The position numbers were made by a program, and so were the translations under genes. Below, one piece after another: positions 52,431 through 62,206 of a DNA stretch of 64,000 nt. The notes below the pieces were generated by a model. It had not been told where the DNA came from and made no database searches. It saw only the letters and a list, made by a program, of their open reading frames with translations. Location: assembly GCA_002050435.1 (NCBI GenBank), contig MWYV01000028.1, positions 1 to 64,000 of the forward strand. The letters are read 5' to 3'. The stretch comes from Chitinophagales bacterium 33-2. Its GTDB lineage: Bacteria > Bacteroidota > Bacteroidia > Chitinophagales > Chitinophagaceae. The stretch's first letter is position 1. The number at the start of each line of letters is the position of its first letter.

Positions 52431-55400
52431 ATGAAGAGAATCTGCGTATCGTTCGCATTACTATTAATTGCAAGTTTCAGTTTTTCCCAGCAATCAACAT
52501 TCTTCAAGGAACCACATGAAAAATTCAATGAAGCAAAGGAATACTTTCAAAAAGAACAATACAGCCTTGCCTATCCTTTATTCAAGGAGTTATATACATC
52601 TTTAAGAGAGAAAGACAGGATCAACAACCCGGTTCAATCCCAGGAAATTGAATATTATACGATCGTCAGTGCCCTGAAGCAAAATGAATCCCGCGCAGAA
52701 CTCGATGCGCGGCAGTTCATCAATGTCTCTAAGAATAATGCAAGGGTGCAAATGATGAATTTCCATCTCGCGGAATATTTTTTCAGGATGCAGCAATTCA
52801 CTAATGCAGTGCAATTGTACGAGAACGCCAATATTGCCAACCTCAGTAATACTGAAGTGGCTGACCTGAAATTCCACCAGGGCTATGCTTATTTCACCAT
52901 GCAGCAATTTGCGCGTGCCAAACCATTGCTCGATGCGATCAGGCAGATGAAAACCGATCCGAATTACATCGACGCCAATTATTATTATGGATTCATTGCT
53001 TTTCGCGACAGGAACTATAACGAAGCGCTTCAAAGTTTTCGCATTGTTGAAAATGAACCCAACTATGAAGCCATAGTTCCTTATTATATTGCGCAGATCT
53101 ATTATGTGCAGGGTAAGAAGGACGAAGCGATTGCCTATGCCGAGAACAAGATCAAGCAAGGCAAAACGCAGTATTATGATCTCGAGTTGAAGCAATTACT
53201 GGGACATGCTTATTTTGAAAAGCGCCAGTACGACAAGGCATTGCCTTACCTGGAAGACTATGTGAACCGCTCAAACAAAGTGCGCCGGGAAGATCTTTAT
53301 GAACTTTCCTATTCTTATTACCAGGCAAACAATTACAATAAAGCGATTGAAGGTTTTCGCCAGTTGAGTGGCAAGGACGATTCGCTGAGCCAGCATGCTA
53401 TGTATCTTTTGGGAGATGCTTACCTGAAAACAAATCAGAAAGCCAATGCAAGAAATGCATTTCTTTTTGGTTCTTCCAACAACTCCAACCAGCAACAAAG
53501 AGAGATCTCGCGTTTCAATTATGCAAAACTTTCTTACGAACTGGGCTACCAGGATGAAGCGCTGAACAATTTGAAAAGTTTTTTAAATGATTATCCCGCT
53601 TCCACCTACAGGGCCGAGGCAACTGAATTGCTTGTTGGCGCACTGGCCAATACAAACAACTACCGGGATGCACTGACACTGCTGGAAGGCATCCAGAACC
53701 CCACAGCAGGCGTTAGAAGATTATTGCCACGCATACTTTATGGCAGGGCTACAGAGCTGGTAAATGATGGAAGACTGGCTGAAGCAGATGCCTTGCTTGA
53801 CCGTGGGCTAAAAGATCCAAACAACAGCACTGTTTTGCCAATGATCAATTTCTGGAAAGGCGAGATCGCCTACAGGAGCAACCGTATTGATGATGCGATC
53901 ATATTTTATCATAAATACCTAAATGCAGGTGCGCCTGCTTCCGGTGAAGCGAATGATAGAAATGTTCGATACAACCTGGGATATGCCTATTTCAGAAAGG
54001 AGAATTACCCGGTTGCCCGAACGTATTTTGAACCACTTTCTTCACGTGCTTCATTGAGCTCAGATGCCATCACGCAGGATGCTTATGTGCGTACAGCAGA
54101 TGTATTGTACATGAACCGGAATTATGCACAGGCGCGCACCATGTATGATAATGTGATCAATTATTCATGGTCATCTGAAGATTATGCCACTTTTCAGAAA
54201 GCAATGATCGCCGGCATAACAAATTCCAGTGAAAAGATCAGTTTACTGAATACCATGATGCGGAAGTTCCCAGGTTCGAACCTGGTAGGCGATGCGAATT
54301 TTGAAATTGCCAATACCTACCTTGGAGAAGAAAAATACCGGGAAGCGATCCCATTCCTCAATAATATTATCAGTGCCACTTCCAATAGCAGCTTAAAGCC
54401 ACAATCGCATCTTAAACTGGGTATTGCCTATTATAATTTGAACAATGCGGACAATGCTATTGTTCAATATAAATTACTGCTGCAGCGCTATCCAGATTCT
54501 GAAGAGGCGGAAGCAGCCCTTGAAAGTTTGAAAGCCATTTATGTGGAGCAGGGAAGGCCGGGTGAATTTGCAGATGTGGCACGTGATGCAGGAAGACCTA
54601 TTTCTGTTAGCGCTGAAGATTCGCTCACTTTCGCCGCAGCAGAACTAAGGTATGAAAGTGGAAATATGAATGCGGCACTTGAAGCATTAAATACGTATTT
54701 GCAGCGCTTCCCTACAGGAGCGAATGCGATCCAGGCTCATTATATGAGGGCAGAGATCTATGGTGTAAGAAAAGATTTTACGAATGCCCTTACAAATTAT
54801 GCCGTAGTTGCCGAAAGAGCTCCAAATCCTTTCGCGGAAAGATCCGTATTGCAGGCAGCCAGGATCAGCTTTTTTGAAATTAAGAATTACACTGAAGCTG
54901 AAAAATATTATGCACAGTTAAAGCAGATCACGGCAAGCCAGGAAAACAGGCTGGAAGCCATGCGCGGTTTGTTGAGAAGCCAGTACCAATTAAAAAAGTG
55001 GACAGAAACCGTTGCGAATGCCAAAGACCTGATCGCGCAAAAAGGAAGCAGCTCTGATGACAAGGCACTGGCAAATATGGCCATAGGTAAATCTGCACAA
55101 GTCAATGGAGAATATGATGTAGCCATCAATTCATTTAAACAGGTGGTGGCTGTAAATAAAGCAGCACTTGCAGCTGAAGCAAGGTATGAGATCGCCAACA
55201 GCTGGTTAATTGTAAACAGGCTTGGTGATGCAGAAAAAGCTGCCTTTGAAGTGATCAACAAATCCGGTTCTTACGATTGGTGGGTAACAAAATCCTATAT
55301 ACTGCTGGGAGATATCTTCCTCAGGCAAAAAGATTATTTCAATGCAAAAGCAACTTTCCAAAGCATTGTTGACAATACATTAAATATGGAACTCAAGGCC

Positions 55401-55466
55401 GAAGCCCAATCGAAACTTGATAAAGTCATCGAAGAAGAATCGAGGAGCAGCAAGGTTGGCATGTAA
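52431..55466 (+). CDS. Secreted TPR-repeat protein, large
   Basis: 1011 residues from the ATG at 52431, with signal peptide MKRICVSFALLLIASFSFSQ. More than a dozen TPR-like units follow, for example AYFTMQQFARAKPLLDA and HLKLGIAYYNLNNADNAI. TPR repeats are protein-interaction scaffolds; periplasmic location is expected. An open frame extends upstream to 52251 but begins inside the DoxX gene. It lies 31 nt before a beta-barrel gene on the same strand and is probably co-transcribed. Confidence 0.88.
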   Translation: MKRICVSFALLLIASFSFSQQSTFFKEPHEKFNEAKEYFQKEQYSLAYPLFKELYTSLREKDRINNPVQSQEIEYYTIVSALKQNESRAELDARQFINVSKNNARVQMMNFHLAEYFFRMQQFTNAVQLYENANIANLSNTEVADLKFHQGYAYFTMQQFARAKPLLDAIRQMKTDPNYIDANYYYGFIAFRDRNYNEALQSFRIVENEPNYEAIVPYYIAQIYYVQGKKDEAIAYAENKIKQGKTQYYDLELKQLLGHAYFEKRQYDKALPYLEDYVNRSNKVRREDLYELSYSYYQANNYNKAIEGFRQLSGKDDSLSQHAMYLLGDAYLKTNQKANARNAFLFGSSNNSNQQQREISRFNYAKLSYELGYQDEALNNLKSFLNDYPASTYRAEATELLVGALANTNNYRDALTLLEGIQNPTAGVRRLLPRILYGRATELVNDGRLAEADALLDRGLKDPNNSTVLPMINFWKGEIAYRSNRIDDAIIFYHKYLNAGAPASGEANDRNVRYNLGYAYFRKENYPVARTYFEPLSSRASLSSDAITQDAYVRTADVLYMNRNYAQARTMYDNVINYSWSSEDYATFQKAMIAGITNSSEKISLLNTMMRKFPGSNLVGDANFEIANTYLGEEKYREAIPFLNNIISATSNSSLKPQSHLKLGIAYYNLNNADNAIVQYKLLLQRYPDSEEAEAALESLKAIYVEQGRPGEFADVARDAGRPISVSAEDSLTFAAAELRYESGNMNAALEALNTYLQRFPTGANAIQAHYMRAEIYGVRKDFTNALTNYAVVAERAPNPFAERSVLQAARISFFEIKNYTEAEKYYAQLKQITASQENRLEAMRGLLRSQYQLKKWTETVANAKDLIAQKGSSSDDKALANMAIGKSAQVNGEYDVAINSFKQVVAVNKAALAAEARYEIANSWLIVNRLGDAEKAAFEVINKSGSYDWWVTKSYILLGDIFLRQKDYFNAKATFQSIVDNTLNMELKAEAQSKLDKVIEEESRSSKVGM

Positions 55467-55497
55467 AGCATTAAAGAAGCACAACAAAGAATTTATA

Positions 55498-57123
55498 ATG
55501 AAGAAGATCACCATATTGTTATCGATATTTCTTGCTGCTGGTTTTGTTGCTGAAGCGCAGGATACCATCAGGAGAAGAGAAGTGAATATTACTTCTACGT
55601 TTAAGCCAAGCCTGAAGGAAGCTGCAAAGATCAACATCAATGCCACCCCTCCAACACCGGACAGTACCACTCCAAGGCTGCAATACAACCTTCCGAATCA
55701 GAATCTTTTATTCAGTTTTCAGCCGGGTTCTTTAAAGCCCCTCGCACTTGATGTGGATTCAGGTGGCCACTGGGGAAATGACAGCTATGTGAAACTGGGT
55801 TATGGCAATTTGAAAACACCTTTTGTACAGGCAGGTTTTTCAATGGGTGATGGAAAATCAGTTGGCGTGAATGCTTATGTGAAACATTTCTCTTCCCAGG
55901 GTAAGATCGAACACCAGGACGTTAGCCATACCAATATCGATCTGAATGCATTCTTTAAAACCGCAGGCAACCTGGAATGGAATGCCAGGCTGGGTGGAAA
56001 ACGCGAGCAGTATAAAAAATTTGGTTATGAACCCAAAGGAATCGATGTGCCGGAAGATTCATTAAAAGTGAGGTTTCAGACATGGAGAGGCCGAATTGGA
56101 TTTCATAACATCAACAGAACCGAACTGGGTTTGTCTTTTGCACCGGAAGTACGTGTGGATGCTTTCAGCGACCGGCTTGGGACTTCTGAAAGCATCAGCT
56201 ATTTCTTCTTGCCATTAAAAAAATCTTTAGGAACAGAATTCCAGGCAGATTTCGGACTCGAAGCAAACATTGCACGCTTTTCTCCTGAAGGAAAAGACAG
56301 AGTCACCAACAATTTCTTTATTTTTTCTCCGTCAGTACATTATAAATCCCCGGCATTTTCTATTCAGGCCGGAGTAAGGCCTTCATGGGATAACGGGAAT
56401 TTTAAATTGTTTCCAAACCTGATGGCAGAAGTGGCAACACCAGATAAAAAATTTTCTGTGCAGGCAGGTTGGACCGGCTATTACAGGTATTCGGGTTACC
56501 AGTACCAGGCAGAAATGAATCCGTGGATCTGGTCACCTGAAACAACATTTAATTCTGCTATTGAAGAACGTTTTGCGGGCTTGAAAGGTACTGTGGGCGA
56601 TCATGTTAGTTATGGTGCCAAACTTGGATTCAATACCATCACCAACCAGCCACTGTTTATTAATGATACCATGACAGGAAAATCTTTTCTTGTGGTGAAT
56701 GAGCCTAAACTGAATGTTTTGAACATTGGAGGAGAACTCGGTTATACCCTTGGAGAAAAAGTTTCACTGATTACTTCTGTGGCCTTTAACAGGTTTAAAA
56801 CAGAATTAAATGATAAGGCCTGGGGGCTGATCCCGGTTGAATTCAATTCAAGGTTAAGGGTTCAGGTGATGAAGGACCTTTATTTAAATGCAAATGTTTA
56901 CGCATTTGACGGTCCTATGTCGCTTGATAAAAATGGTACATCCAATTTGCAGGGCGGCTTAGACTTAAGCGGAGGACTGGAATTCAAGATTGTTCCAAGG
57001 ATTAAGCTTTGGCTTCAGTTCAACAATATATTAAACAAGGAATACCAGCGCTGGAACCAATATCCAAATTATGGCTTGAATATTCTGGGTGGTGTTGTAT
57101 TTTCGTTCGCTCAAAATAAATAG
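55498..57123 (+). CDS. Outer-membrane beta-barrel protein
   Basis: 541 residues from the ATG at 55498, with signal peptide MKKITILLSIFLAAGFVAEAQ. The following residues, DTIRRREVNITSTFKPSLKEAAK, are a conserved start of TonB-receptor-like proteins in Bacteroidota. The rest is amphipathic beta-strands ending with a terminal strand IKLWLQFNNILNKEYQ...FSFAQNK, typical of outer-membrane barrels. A plug domain was not recognised. It pairs with the preceding TPR protein, a combination that could form an outer-membrane complex. An upstream in-frame codon at 55417 is unlikely to be the start. Confidence 0.8.
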   Translation: MKKITILLSIFLAAGFVAEAQDTIRRREVNITSTFKPSLKEAAKININATPPTPDSTTPRLQYNLPNQNLLFSFQPGSLKPLALDVDSGGHWGNDSYVKLGYGNLKTPFVQAGFSMGDGKSVGVNAYVKHFSSQGKIEHQDVSHTNIDLNAFFKTAGNLEWNARLGGKREQYKKFGYEPKGIDVPEDSLKVRFQTWRGRIGFHNINRTELGLSFAPEVRVDAFSDRLGTSESISYFFLPLKKSLGTEFQADFGLEANIARFSPEGKDRVTNNFFIFSPSVHYKSPAFSIQAGVRPSWDNGNFKLFPNLMAEVATPDKKFSVQAGWTGYYRYSGYQYQAEMNPWIWSPETTFNSAIEERFAGLKGTVGDHVSYGAKLGFNTITNQPLFINDTMTGKSFLVVNEPKLNVLNIGGELGYTLGEKVSLITSVAFNRFKTELNDKAWGLIPVEFNSRLRVQVMKDLYLNANVYAFDGPMSLDKNGTSNLQGGLDLSGGLEFKIVPRIKLWLQFNNILNKEYQRWNQYPNYGLNILGGVVFSFAQNK

Positions 57124-57124
57124 C

Positions 57125-57715
57125 TTGCTTTCAGTTCTTACCAGATACCTCCTTATGTATAAAAGGCTATGTATTCCAGGCCTTGGAACTTTTGAAGTGG
57201 TTCAGCATGCGCCGGAATTTAATGTGGTAGATAAACTGGTTTTCCCCCCGGTTTACCGGATTAATTTAAAGAATGAGGAAAACCTTTCCGATCACCAGCT
57301 TCGGTTTTTAACTGCAAATGATACAGGCAGCAGTGAATCAATTCCAAATAAATTAAAGGCGATTGGCCGGCAGATCGGTCAACAGGCCGCGAAAGGTGGT
57401 TTTCAATGGAATGGTATCGGTAGGATCAGTTTTAGCAACAACCATTTTGTTTTGCAGGATCAATATGATGGCAATTTCGGGTTAATGCCTGTGGCAGCTC
57501 ATCGTGTGCTCAGGGAAAATGTGGCGCATTCAAGACTTGTTGGCGACAGGGAAATAACAACCGCAGAACAGGGAAAAACTTTTATTAAAAAAAGATCACT
57601 GAATGTTATTATAGGATGGTGCCTGTTGGTCATTGCGTTTTTGCTCATCCTCTTTTTTCTTTACAAGTCGGGTTTTGAACCTATAGGAGCAGGTTTGCGC
57701 CTGCCGGTCAATTGA
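57125..57715 (+). CDS. HU-CCDC81-like domain membrane protein
   Basis: A membrane protein with an N-terminal HU-CCDC81-like domain (SLLSVLTRYLLMYKRLCIPGLGTF) and a single C-terminal membrane helix (WCLLVIAFLLILFFLYKSGF). The family often carries SPOR or membrane segments and may contact DNA or peptidoglycan. The start is uncertain: TTG at 57125 directly follows the barrel stop, GTG at 57089 overlaps it, and ATG at 57155 would cut off the first helix. It follows the TPR/barrel pair. Confidence 0.7.
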   Translation: MLSVLTRYLLMYKRLCIPGLGTFEVVQHAPEFNVVDKLVFPPVYRINLKNEENLSDHQLRFLTANDTGSSESIPNKLKAIGRQIGQQAAKGGFQWNGIGRISFSNNHFVLQDQYDGNFGLMPVAAHRVLRENVAHSRLVGDREITTAEQGKTFIKKRSLNVIIGWCLLVIAFLLILFFLYKSGFEPIGAGLRLPVN

Positions 57716-57756
57716 TTCCTCCAAACCATTTTCATTGATTATTTTGCATCCTTCTT

Positions 57757-58650
57757 ATGAGTTCAATCCATTATGCAGATTGCCCGGTTTGTAAAAGCAG
57801 GCAGATAGATCCATTGATGACGATCAGGGACCATTCAGTGAGTAAAGAAAACTTTGTGATCTGGCAATGCAGGAACTGCACACTAAGATTTACCCAGGAT
57901 GCCCCGGAAGAAAATGAAATAGGAAGATATTATCAGTCGCAGGAATACATATCCCACACCAACACGCAAAAGGGTTTATTGAATAAGATCTACCAGCGTG
58001 TAAGAAAGATCACATTAAAACAAAAGGCTGATTTTATTATAAAACAAACGCAGGAAACCGGCAGCCTGTTGGATGTAGGAGCCGGCATTGGAGCATTTGC
58101 CAGCGTCATGAAACAGCGTGGTTGGCGTGTAACCGGAGTGGAGCCAGACCCCGGCGCGCGCCAGCAGTCTGAAAAGCTTTTTGGCGAACGTTTGATTCCT
58201 TCCATGGAAGATGGGAATTTAAGGAATAGCAGTTTTGATGCCATCAGCCTTTGGCATGTTATGGAACACGTTCATGCCTTGCATGAATACGTTGAAAAGC
58301 TGAAAGGATTATTAAAGCCAGAGGGAAAATTATTTATCGCAGTTCCAAATTATACCGCAATGGATGCAGACATCTATAAAACCTGGTGGGCAGCTTATGA
58401 TGTTCCCCGCCATCTGTATCATTTTTCACCGCTATCAATGCAAAAGCTGCTTGAGCTGCATGGATTGAAATTGCAATCCACACATCGCATGATGTTCGAT
58501 AGTTATTATATCAGTCTCCTAAGTTCAAAATATAAAAAAGGAAAACCCTCCTGGATCGGTGCTGGATTGAGCGGGTTGCGGTCGAATGCCAATGCCCTGT
58601 TGAATAAAGACCGTTGCAGTTCCCTTCTTTATGTGGTTTCAAAGTTCTAA
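57757..58650 (+). CDS. Zinc-ribbon class I methyltransferase
   Basis: A 297-residue SAM methyltransferase with an N-terminal CPVC...CRNC zinc-binding pair (residues 9-41), then motif I LLDVGAGIGAFASVMKQ and a W-H-V-M-E-H-V-H motif typical of methyltransferase type 11/23 groups. The zinc-finger family acts on sugars, polyketides or lipids. The substrate is unknown. It converges with the glutaminyl-cyclase gene with a 4-nt overlap. Confidence 0.87.
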   Translation: MSSIHYADCPVCKSRQIDPLMTIRDHSVSKENFVIWQCRNCTLRFTQDAPEENEIGRYYQSQEYISHTNTQKGLLNKIYQRVRKITLKQKADFIIKQTQETGSLLDVGAGIGAFASVMKQRGWRVTGVEPDPGARQQSEKLFGERLIPSMEDGNLRNSSFDAISLWHVMEHVHALHEYVEKLKGLLKPEGKLFIAVPNYTAMDADIYKTWWAAYDVPRHLYHFSPLSMQKLLELHGLKLQSTHRMMFDSYYISLLSSKYKKGKPSWIGAGLSGLRSNANALLNKDRCSSLLYVVSKF

Positions 58651-59456
58651 GGCAACAGCTCCACCTCGTATGCTTTTGGCCAGAGTTTCCCCGTAATAAA
58701 AAATTTCTTTGAAGATGGTTCGTAGGCAATTCCATTTAAAACGGCATTGTTACGTGTATCAAGAAATGGATTTTCATTCTGAACGTTTTTCACAAGGTCA
58801 GAGAAGTCATATTTTGCAACCACCGCCCCGGAAGCCGGATCGATTTTCAGGATATAATGGTATTGCCATTGGTTGGCATATATAAATCCTTCAGCATATT
58901 CGAGTTCATTTAAATTAACAGCAGGAACGCCTGCTTCGGTTACCGCAACTTGTTTTATCAGCCGGAAACCATTGGGTTCATAAAAATAGAGCTGGTTCGA
59001 TCCATTGGTGGTAATAATGTAGTTGCCATCATTAGTAGCGCCCCAACCTTCATTCTGTATGGCAGTCTCCCGGATCTTTTTCAGGTCTTTTGCATTATAA
59101 ATATGCACCAGGTTTTCTTTCCAGGTTAACTGGTAAATGGTATCGTTCAGTACAGTTACCCCTTCTCCAAAATCTTTCGCTGCAAGTTGAACCTGTTGCA
59201 GGATTTTACCAGACCTTGGCTCCACTTTTAATATTTTTGATTTACCATAATTACCGGTTCCAATAAGTAAAGCGCCATTATAAAATTCATATCCCTGGGT
59301 AAAGTAGGATGTGTCGTGGGGAATTGAGGAAATGATGCTCCATGTTTTTACAGGAACGGCCGGACGGTCATTCATTGTGGAATCATTTCCATTATCGTTA
59401 CAAGCAGTATTCATGATCAATAAAACACATATGAACCAGGGTCGGGACAATTTCAT
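58647..59456 (-). CDS. Glutaminyl-peptide cyclotransferase, beta-propeller type
   Basis: A 269-residue lipoprotein with signal ending at Cys19 (MNTAC). The fold is the five-bladed beta-propeller QC family (Glu_cyclase_2): FTQGYEFYNGALLIGTGNYGKS, WKENLVHIYN and LNELEYAEGFIYANQWQY are characteristic. It converts N-terminal Gln to pyroglutamate on periplasmic proteins, which Bacteroidota commonly need because signal-peptide cleavage exposes Gln (the A-Q ends noted across this window). Confidence 0.9.
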   Translation of the reverse strand: MKLSRPWFICVLLIMNTACNDNGNDSTMNDRPAVPVKTWSIISSIPHDTSYFTQGYEFYNGALLIGTGNYGKSKILKVEPRSGKILQQVQLAAKDFGEGVTVLNDTIYQLTWKENLVHIYNAKDLKKIRETAIQNEGWGATNDGNYIITTNGSNQLYFYEPNGFRLIKQVAVTEAGVPAVNLNELEYAEGFIYANQWQYHYILKIDPASGAVVAKYDFSDLVKNVQNENPFLDTRNNAVLNGIAYEPSSKKFFITGKLWPKAYEVELLP

Positions 59457-59707
59457 CAGGCAAATGTAACCGGAACGAATTTTTTTAAAGAATATTAAAA
59501 CATAAAATTGGAATATCTAAAAGGGCATATTATATTTGGTATTCCTTCTCATATCTTAAGAAATTCTTCCTAATCTCAAATCCGATTCTCTAAAAAAGGC
59601 GCTTCATATGCCGGGAATGATCCTTGCATAATTCATTGTTCCTCCAATTCCTCTGGATATCCTTTCCAACCTGTGCCCGACCTCAACCCAACCCAACCCT
59701 TGGAACT

Positions 59708-60949
59708 ATGAGGATTTATATTTTAGGAATTGTTTTATTGCTTTCATCCCTGGCTTCAGCTCAACGTGATTGTGCAAGCGCTGAATACCTGGATCTTCAA
59801 AAAGCAGCCACACCCGGATTAAAGGATAAAATTTCATCTATTGAAACTTTTATTGCCGGTCAGCAAATCTCCCTTCAAACAAATAGTGTTGATGCGCCCA
59901 ATGCGGTTCCTATTATACGCATTCCAGTGGTTGTACATGTATTATATAGCCGGCAGGAACAAAATCTTTCCATTGAAAGGATCAACAGCCAGATCGCAGT
60001 GCTGAATGATGATTTCAGAAGAACGAATGCCGATACGGTAAGGACTCCTCAAAGGTTTCGACCATTTGCAGCCGATGTTCAGATCGAATTTTACCTGGCT
60101 ACTTCTGATCCTTCCGGGAGGCCAACAAATGGTATCGTGAGAAAAGCCACTTCAATTGCTAATTTCAGAGCAGATGATAAAATTAAATTTTCATCCCTTG
60201 GTGGAAGTGATGCCTGGGATAGCAGGTATTACCTGAATATCTGGGTAGGAAATTTACAGTCCATTATTGGTTATTCCAGTGTGCCGGGTGCTCCTGCCGA
60301 TCGTGATGGAATTGTTGTTTCAACAGCTGTTTTCGGAGTACTCAATAATCATTCAGCATATAATATGGGAAGAACTGCCGTGCATGAAGCAGGTCACTGG
60401 CTGGGATTGAAACATATATGGGGCGACCAGTATTGTGGTGATGATCATGTGGATGATACGCCTGCCCAGGGAAATTTTACACCCGGCTGTCCCACAGCAT
60501 TCAGAACTTCCTGCAGTAACGGAACTACGGGGGATATGTATATGAATTACATGGATTATACCAGCGATGCCTGCGTAAATTTGTTTACGCTGGGACAAAA
60601 ACAAAGAATGCGTGCGTTGTTTGCGCAGGGCGGACCCAGAAATACACTGGTTGAAAGCAAAGGGCTTTCAGTTCCATGGAATTATACACCTGCAGCAATT
60701 GAAGTTGGTCCCGAGGTTACAGCAAAGGTATTTCCAAATCCTGCTTTGAATGAAATTACAGTAAACCTGGAACCATGCTGGATCGGCAAAATAGTGCGCA
60801 TTCACGCACTCGATGGAAGCATCGTTTCAAGGACTATAATTAAAGAGGCAAAGCAAAAAATAGTTGTGGAAGCCCTGAATCCAGGTATTTATTTTATTGC
60901 CGGGGAAAATAATAATGAAAGACTCCGGGTAAAATTCATCAAGCTTTAG
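59708..60949 (+). CDS. Secreted M43-family metalloprotease with T9SS-type C-terminus
   Basis: 413 residues from the ATG at 59708 (signal peptide MRIYILGIVLLLSSLASAQ; an open frame upstream is unlikely to be coding). The M43 (pappalysin-like) zinc site is HEAGHWLGLKHIWGD, with His226, Glu227, His230 and His236. The Met-turn follows at YMNYMDYTSDACVNLF. The C-terminal ~80 residues, with VFPNPALNEITVNL and GIYFIAG, form a type IX secretion sorting domain. This protein is therefore a likely T9SS cargo. It converges with the oxidoreductase gene by 4 nt. Confidence 0.9.
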   Translation: MRIYILGIVLLLSSLASAQRDCASAEYLDLQKAATPGLKDKISSIETFIAGQQISLQTNSVDAPNAVPIIRIPVVVHVLYSRQEQNLSIERINSQIAVLNDDFRRTNADTVRTPQRFRPFAADVQIEFYLATSDPSGRPTNGIVRKATSIANFRADDKIKFSSLGGSDAWDSRYYLNIWVGNLQSIIGYSSVPGAPADRDGIVVSTAVFGVLNNHSAYNMGRTAVHEAGHWLGLKHIWGDQYCGDDHVDDTPAQGNFTPGCPTAFRTSCSNGTTGDMYMNYMDYTSDACVNLFTLGQKQRMRALFAQGGPRNTLVESKGLSVPWNYTPAAIEVGPEVTAKVFPNPALNEITVNLEPCWIGKIVRIHALDGSIVSRTIIKEAKQKIVVEALNPGIYFIAGENNNERLRVKFIKL

Positions 60950-62085
60950 TCCATCATCATTTTAGCTACTTCCTGTCCAACAACAGGCGCTAAAGCAACG
61001 CCCATTCCGCTCATTCTTACAGCACAAAACAAGTTGTCGCCCAGGTTTTTCACCAATGGCATTTTTTCACTTCCCATTGCCATGATGCCGGCCCACCGGT
61101 GTTCTATTGTATAGGCATTTTTGTGTTCGGGCAATACCACACGCTCAAGGTAATGCTCCAGTTGCTGCTGTATGAAATTTGATGTTTCCATTACTGTGGT
61201 GGTTTCATTTTCCAAAGCAAGATTTCTTGCTCCACCAAGCAACACACGTTCACCAAGATTTCTGAAATAATAATAACCTTCATCCGAATGAAAGGCCCCG
61301 GACCAATTCAGTCCTTTTATTGGAGAAGTAAGGATCACCTGCCCACGCGCAGGAACCACATCCAGTTCGGGCAACAGCATTCTTGTAAAAGCATTGGTAC
61401 AAAGCAGCAGTTTTGATGTTTGAAATTCATGCAACTGGTTGGTATGCACCATCACGCCGTTGGAGTTGCTTTCAATAGAAGTGACTTCAACAGAGGTCAT
61501 TACCTGAACGCCCATACCCTGAACGCGATGCAATAGCGCAGTTAAAAGTTTTCCGGAATGTAGCACGCCTTCCAGGTTGTTTTTTACCAGGTGCTTTGTA
61601 TTTCCAAAACCAAATGTTGAAATGGAATCATCAATAAGCCGGTAAGTTTTTTTTGTGCCTGTGAAAGTTTTGAACAAAGAATTAATGTAATCAATATTAT
61701 AGGATAGTTCGGCGGTCGTTGTTTTGTCCTGATGGCTGTAAAGTTCGTATCCGCCACAGAGTTCAAAATCGATCATGGCGTCTTTAAAATGTTTTTGGAT
61801 TCTCTCCAATCCTTTATAGCGCATTTCAACGAGTTCCAGCATGCGGTCGGTTCCCAGTGTTTTGCCATCGGAAACAACCTCGCTGAGGCTTCCAAAACAG
61901 GCAAAACCTGCATTTCTTGTACTGGCGCCGGTAGGAATGAAACCCTGGTCCAGGATCGTGATTTTAAGCCTTGGATTATTTTTTTTGAGGTAAAACGCCG
62001 ACCAGAGACCTACAAAACCACTTCCAACTATGATAACATCCTGCGGCGCAAAGAATGTTTCTTTTTCCCAGATTGAAACCTGCAT
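60946..62085 (-). CDS. FAD-dependent oxidoreductase (DAO family)
   Basis: 379 residues from the ATG at 62085. The FAD-binding motif is VIIVGSGFVGLWSAFYLKK, and the segment PTGASTRNAGFACFGS resembles the sequence around the flavin in glycine oxidase/sarcosine oxidase enzymes. A beta-barrel substrate domain follows, and a C-terminal GMGVALAPVVGQEVAK completes the FAD site. The substrate could be an amino acid or related amine. An upstream TTG at 62091 is less likely. Confidence 0.88.
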   Translation of the reverse strand: MQVSIWEKETFFAPQDVIIVGSGFVGLWSAFYLKKNNPRLKITILDQGFIPTGASTRNAGFACFGSLSEVVSDGKTLGTDRMLELVEMRYKGLERIQKHFKDAMIDFELCGGYELYSHQDKTTTAELSYNIDYINSLFKTFTGTKKTYRLIDDSISTFGFGNTKHLVKNNLEGVLHSGKLLTALLHRVQGMGVQVMTSVEVTSIESNSNGVMVHTNQLHEFQTSKLLLCTNAFTRMLLPELDVVPARGQVILTSPIKGLNWSGAFHSDEGYYYFRNLGERVLLGGARNLALENETTTVMETSNFIQQQLEHYLERVVLPEHKNAYTIEHRWAGIMAMGSEKMPLVKNLGDNLFCAVRMSGMGVALAPVVGQEVAKMMMD

Positions 62086-62206
62086 AAGCAAATATAAGCG
62101 TAAGATTTCCTTCCAAAAAGGTGCCTATAAACGTTACATGCGTAGGTAAATGCTGCTGAAACCGATTTTAACCCCTTCTTAAGTCTGTAGCGCTTAAATT
62201 CGGAGA

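Noticed and set aside
54265-54290. GGTTCGAACC-like motif suggesting a tRNA T-arm
   Set aside because: It lies inside the TPR coding sequence and no cloverleaf can be drawn around it.
57089-57123. Longer start (GTG) for the HU-CCDC81-like gene inside the barrel gene
   Set aside because: The added residues do not look like part of the domain and overlap the barrel gene by 35 nt; a TTG right after the barrel stop is preferred but not proven.
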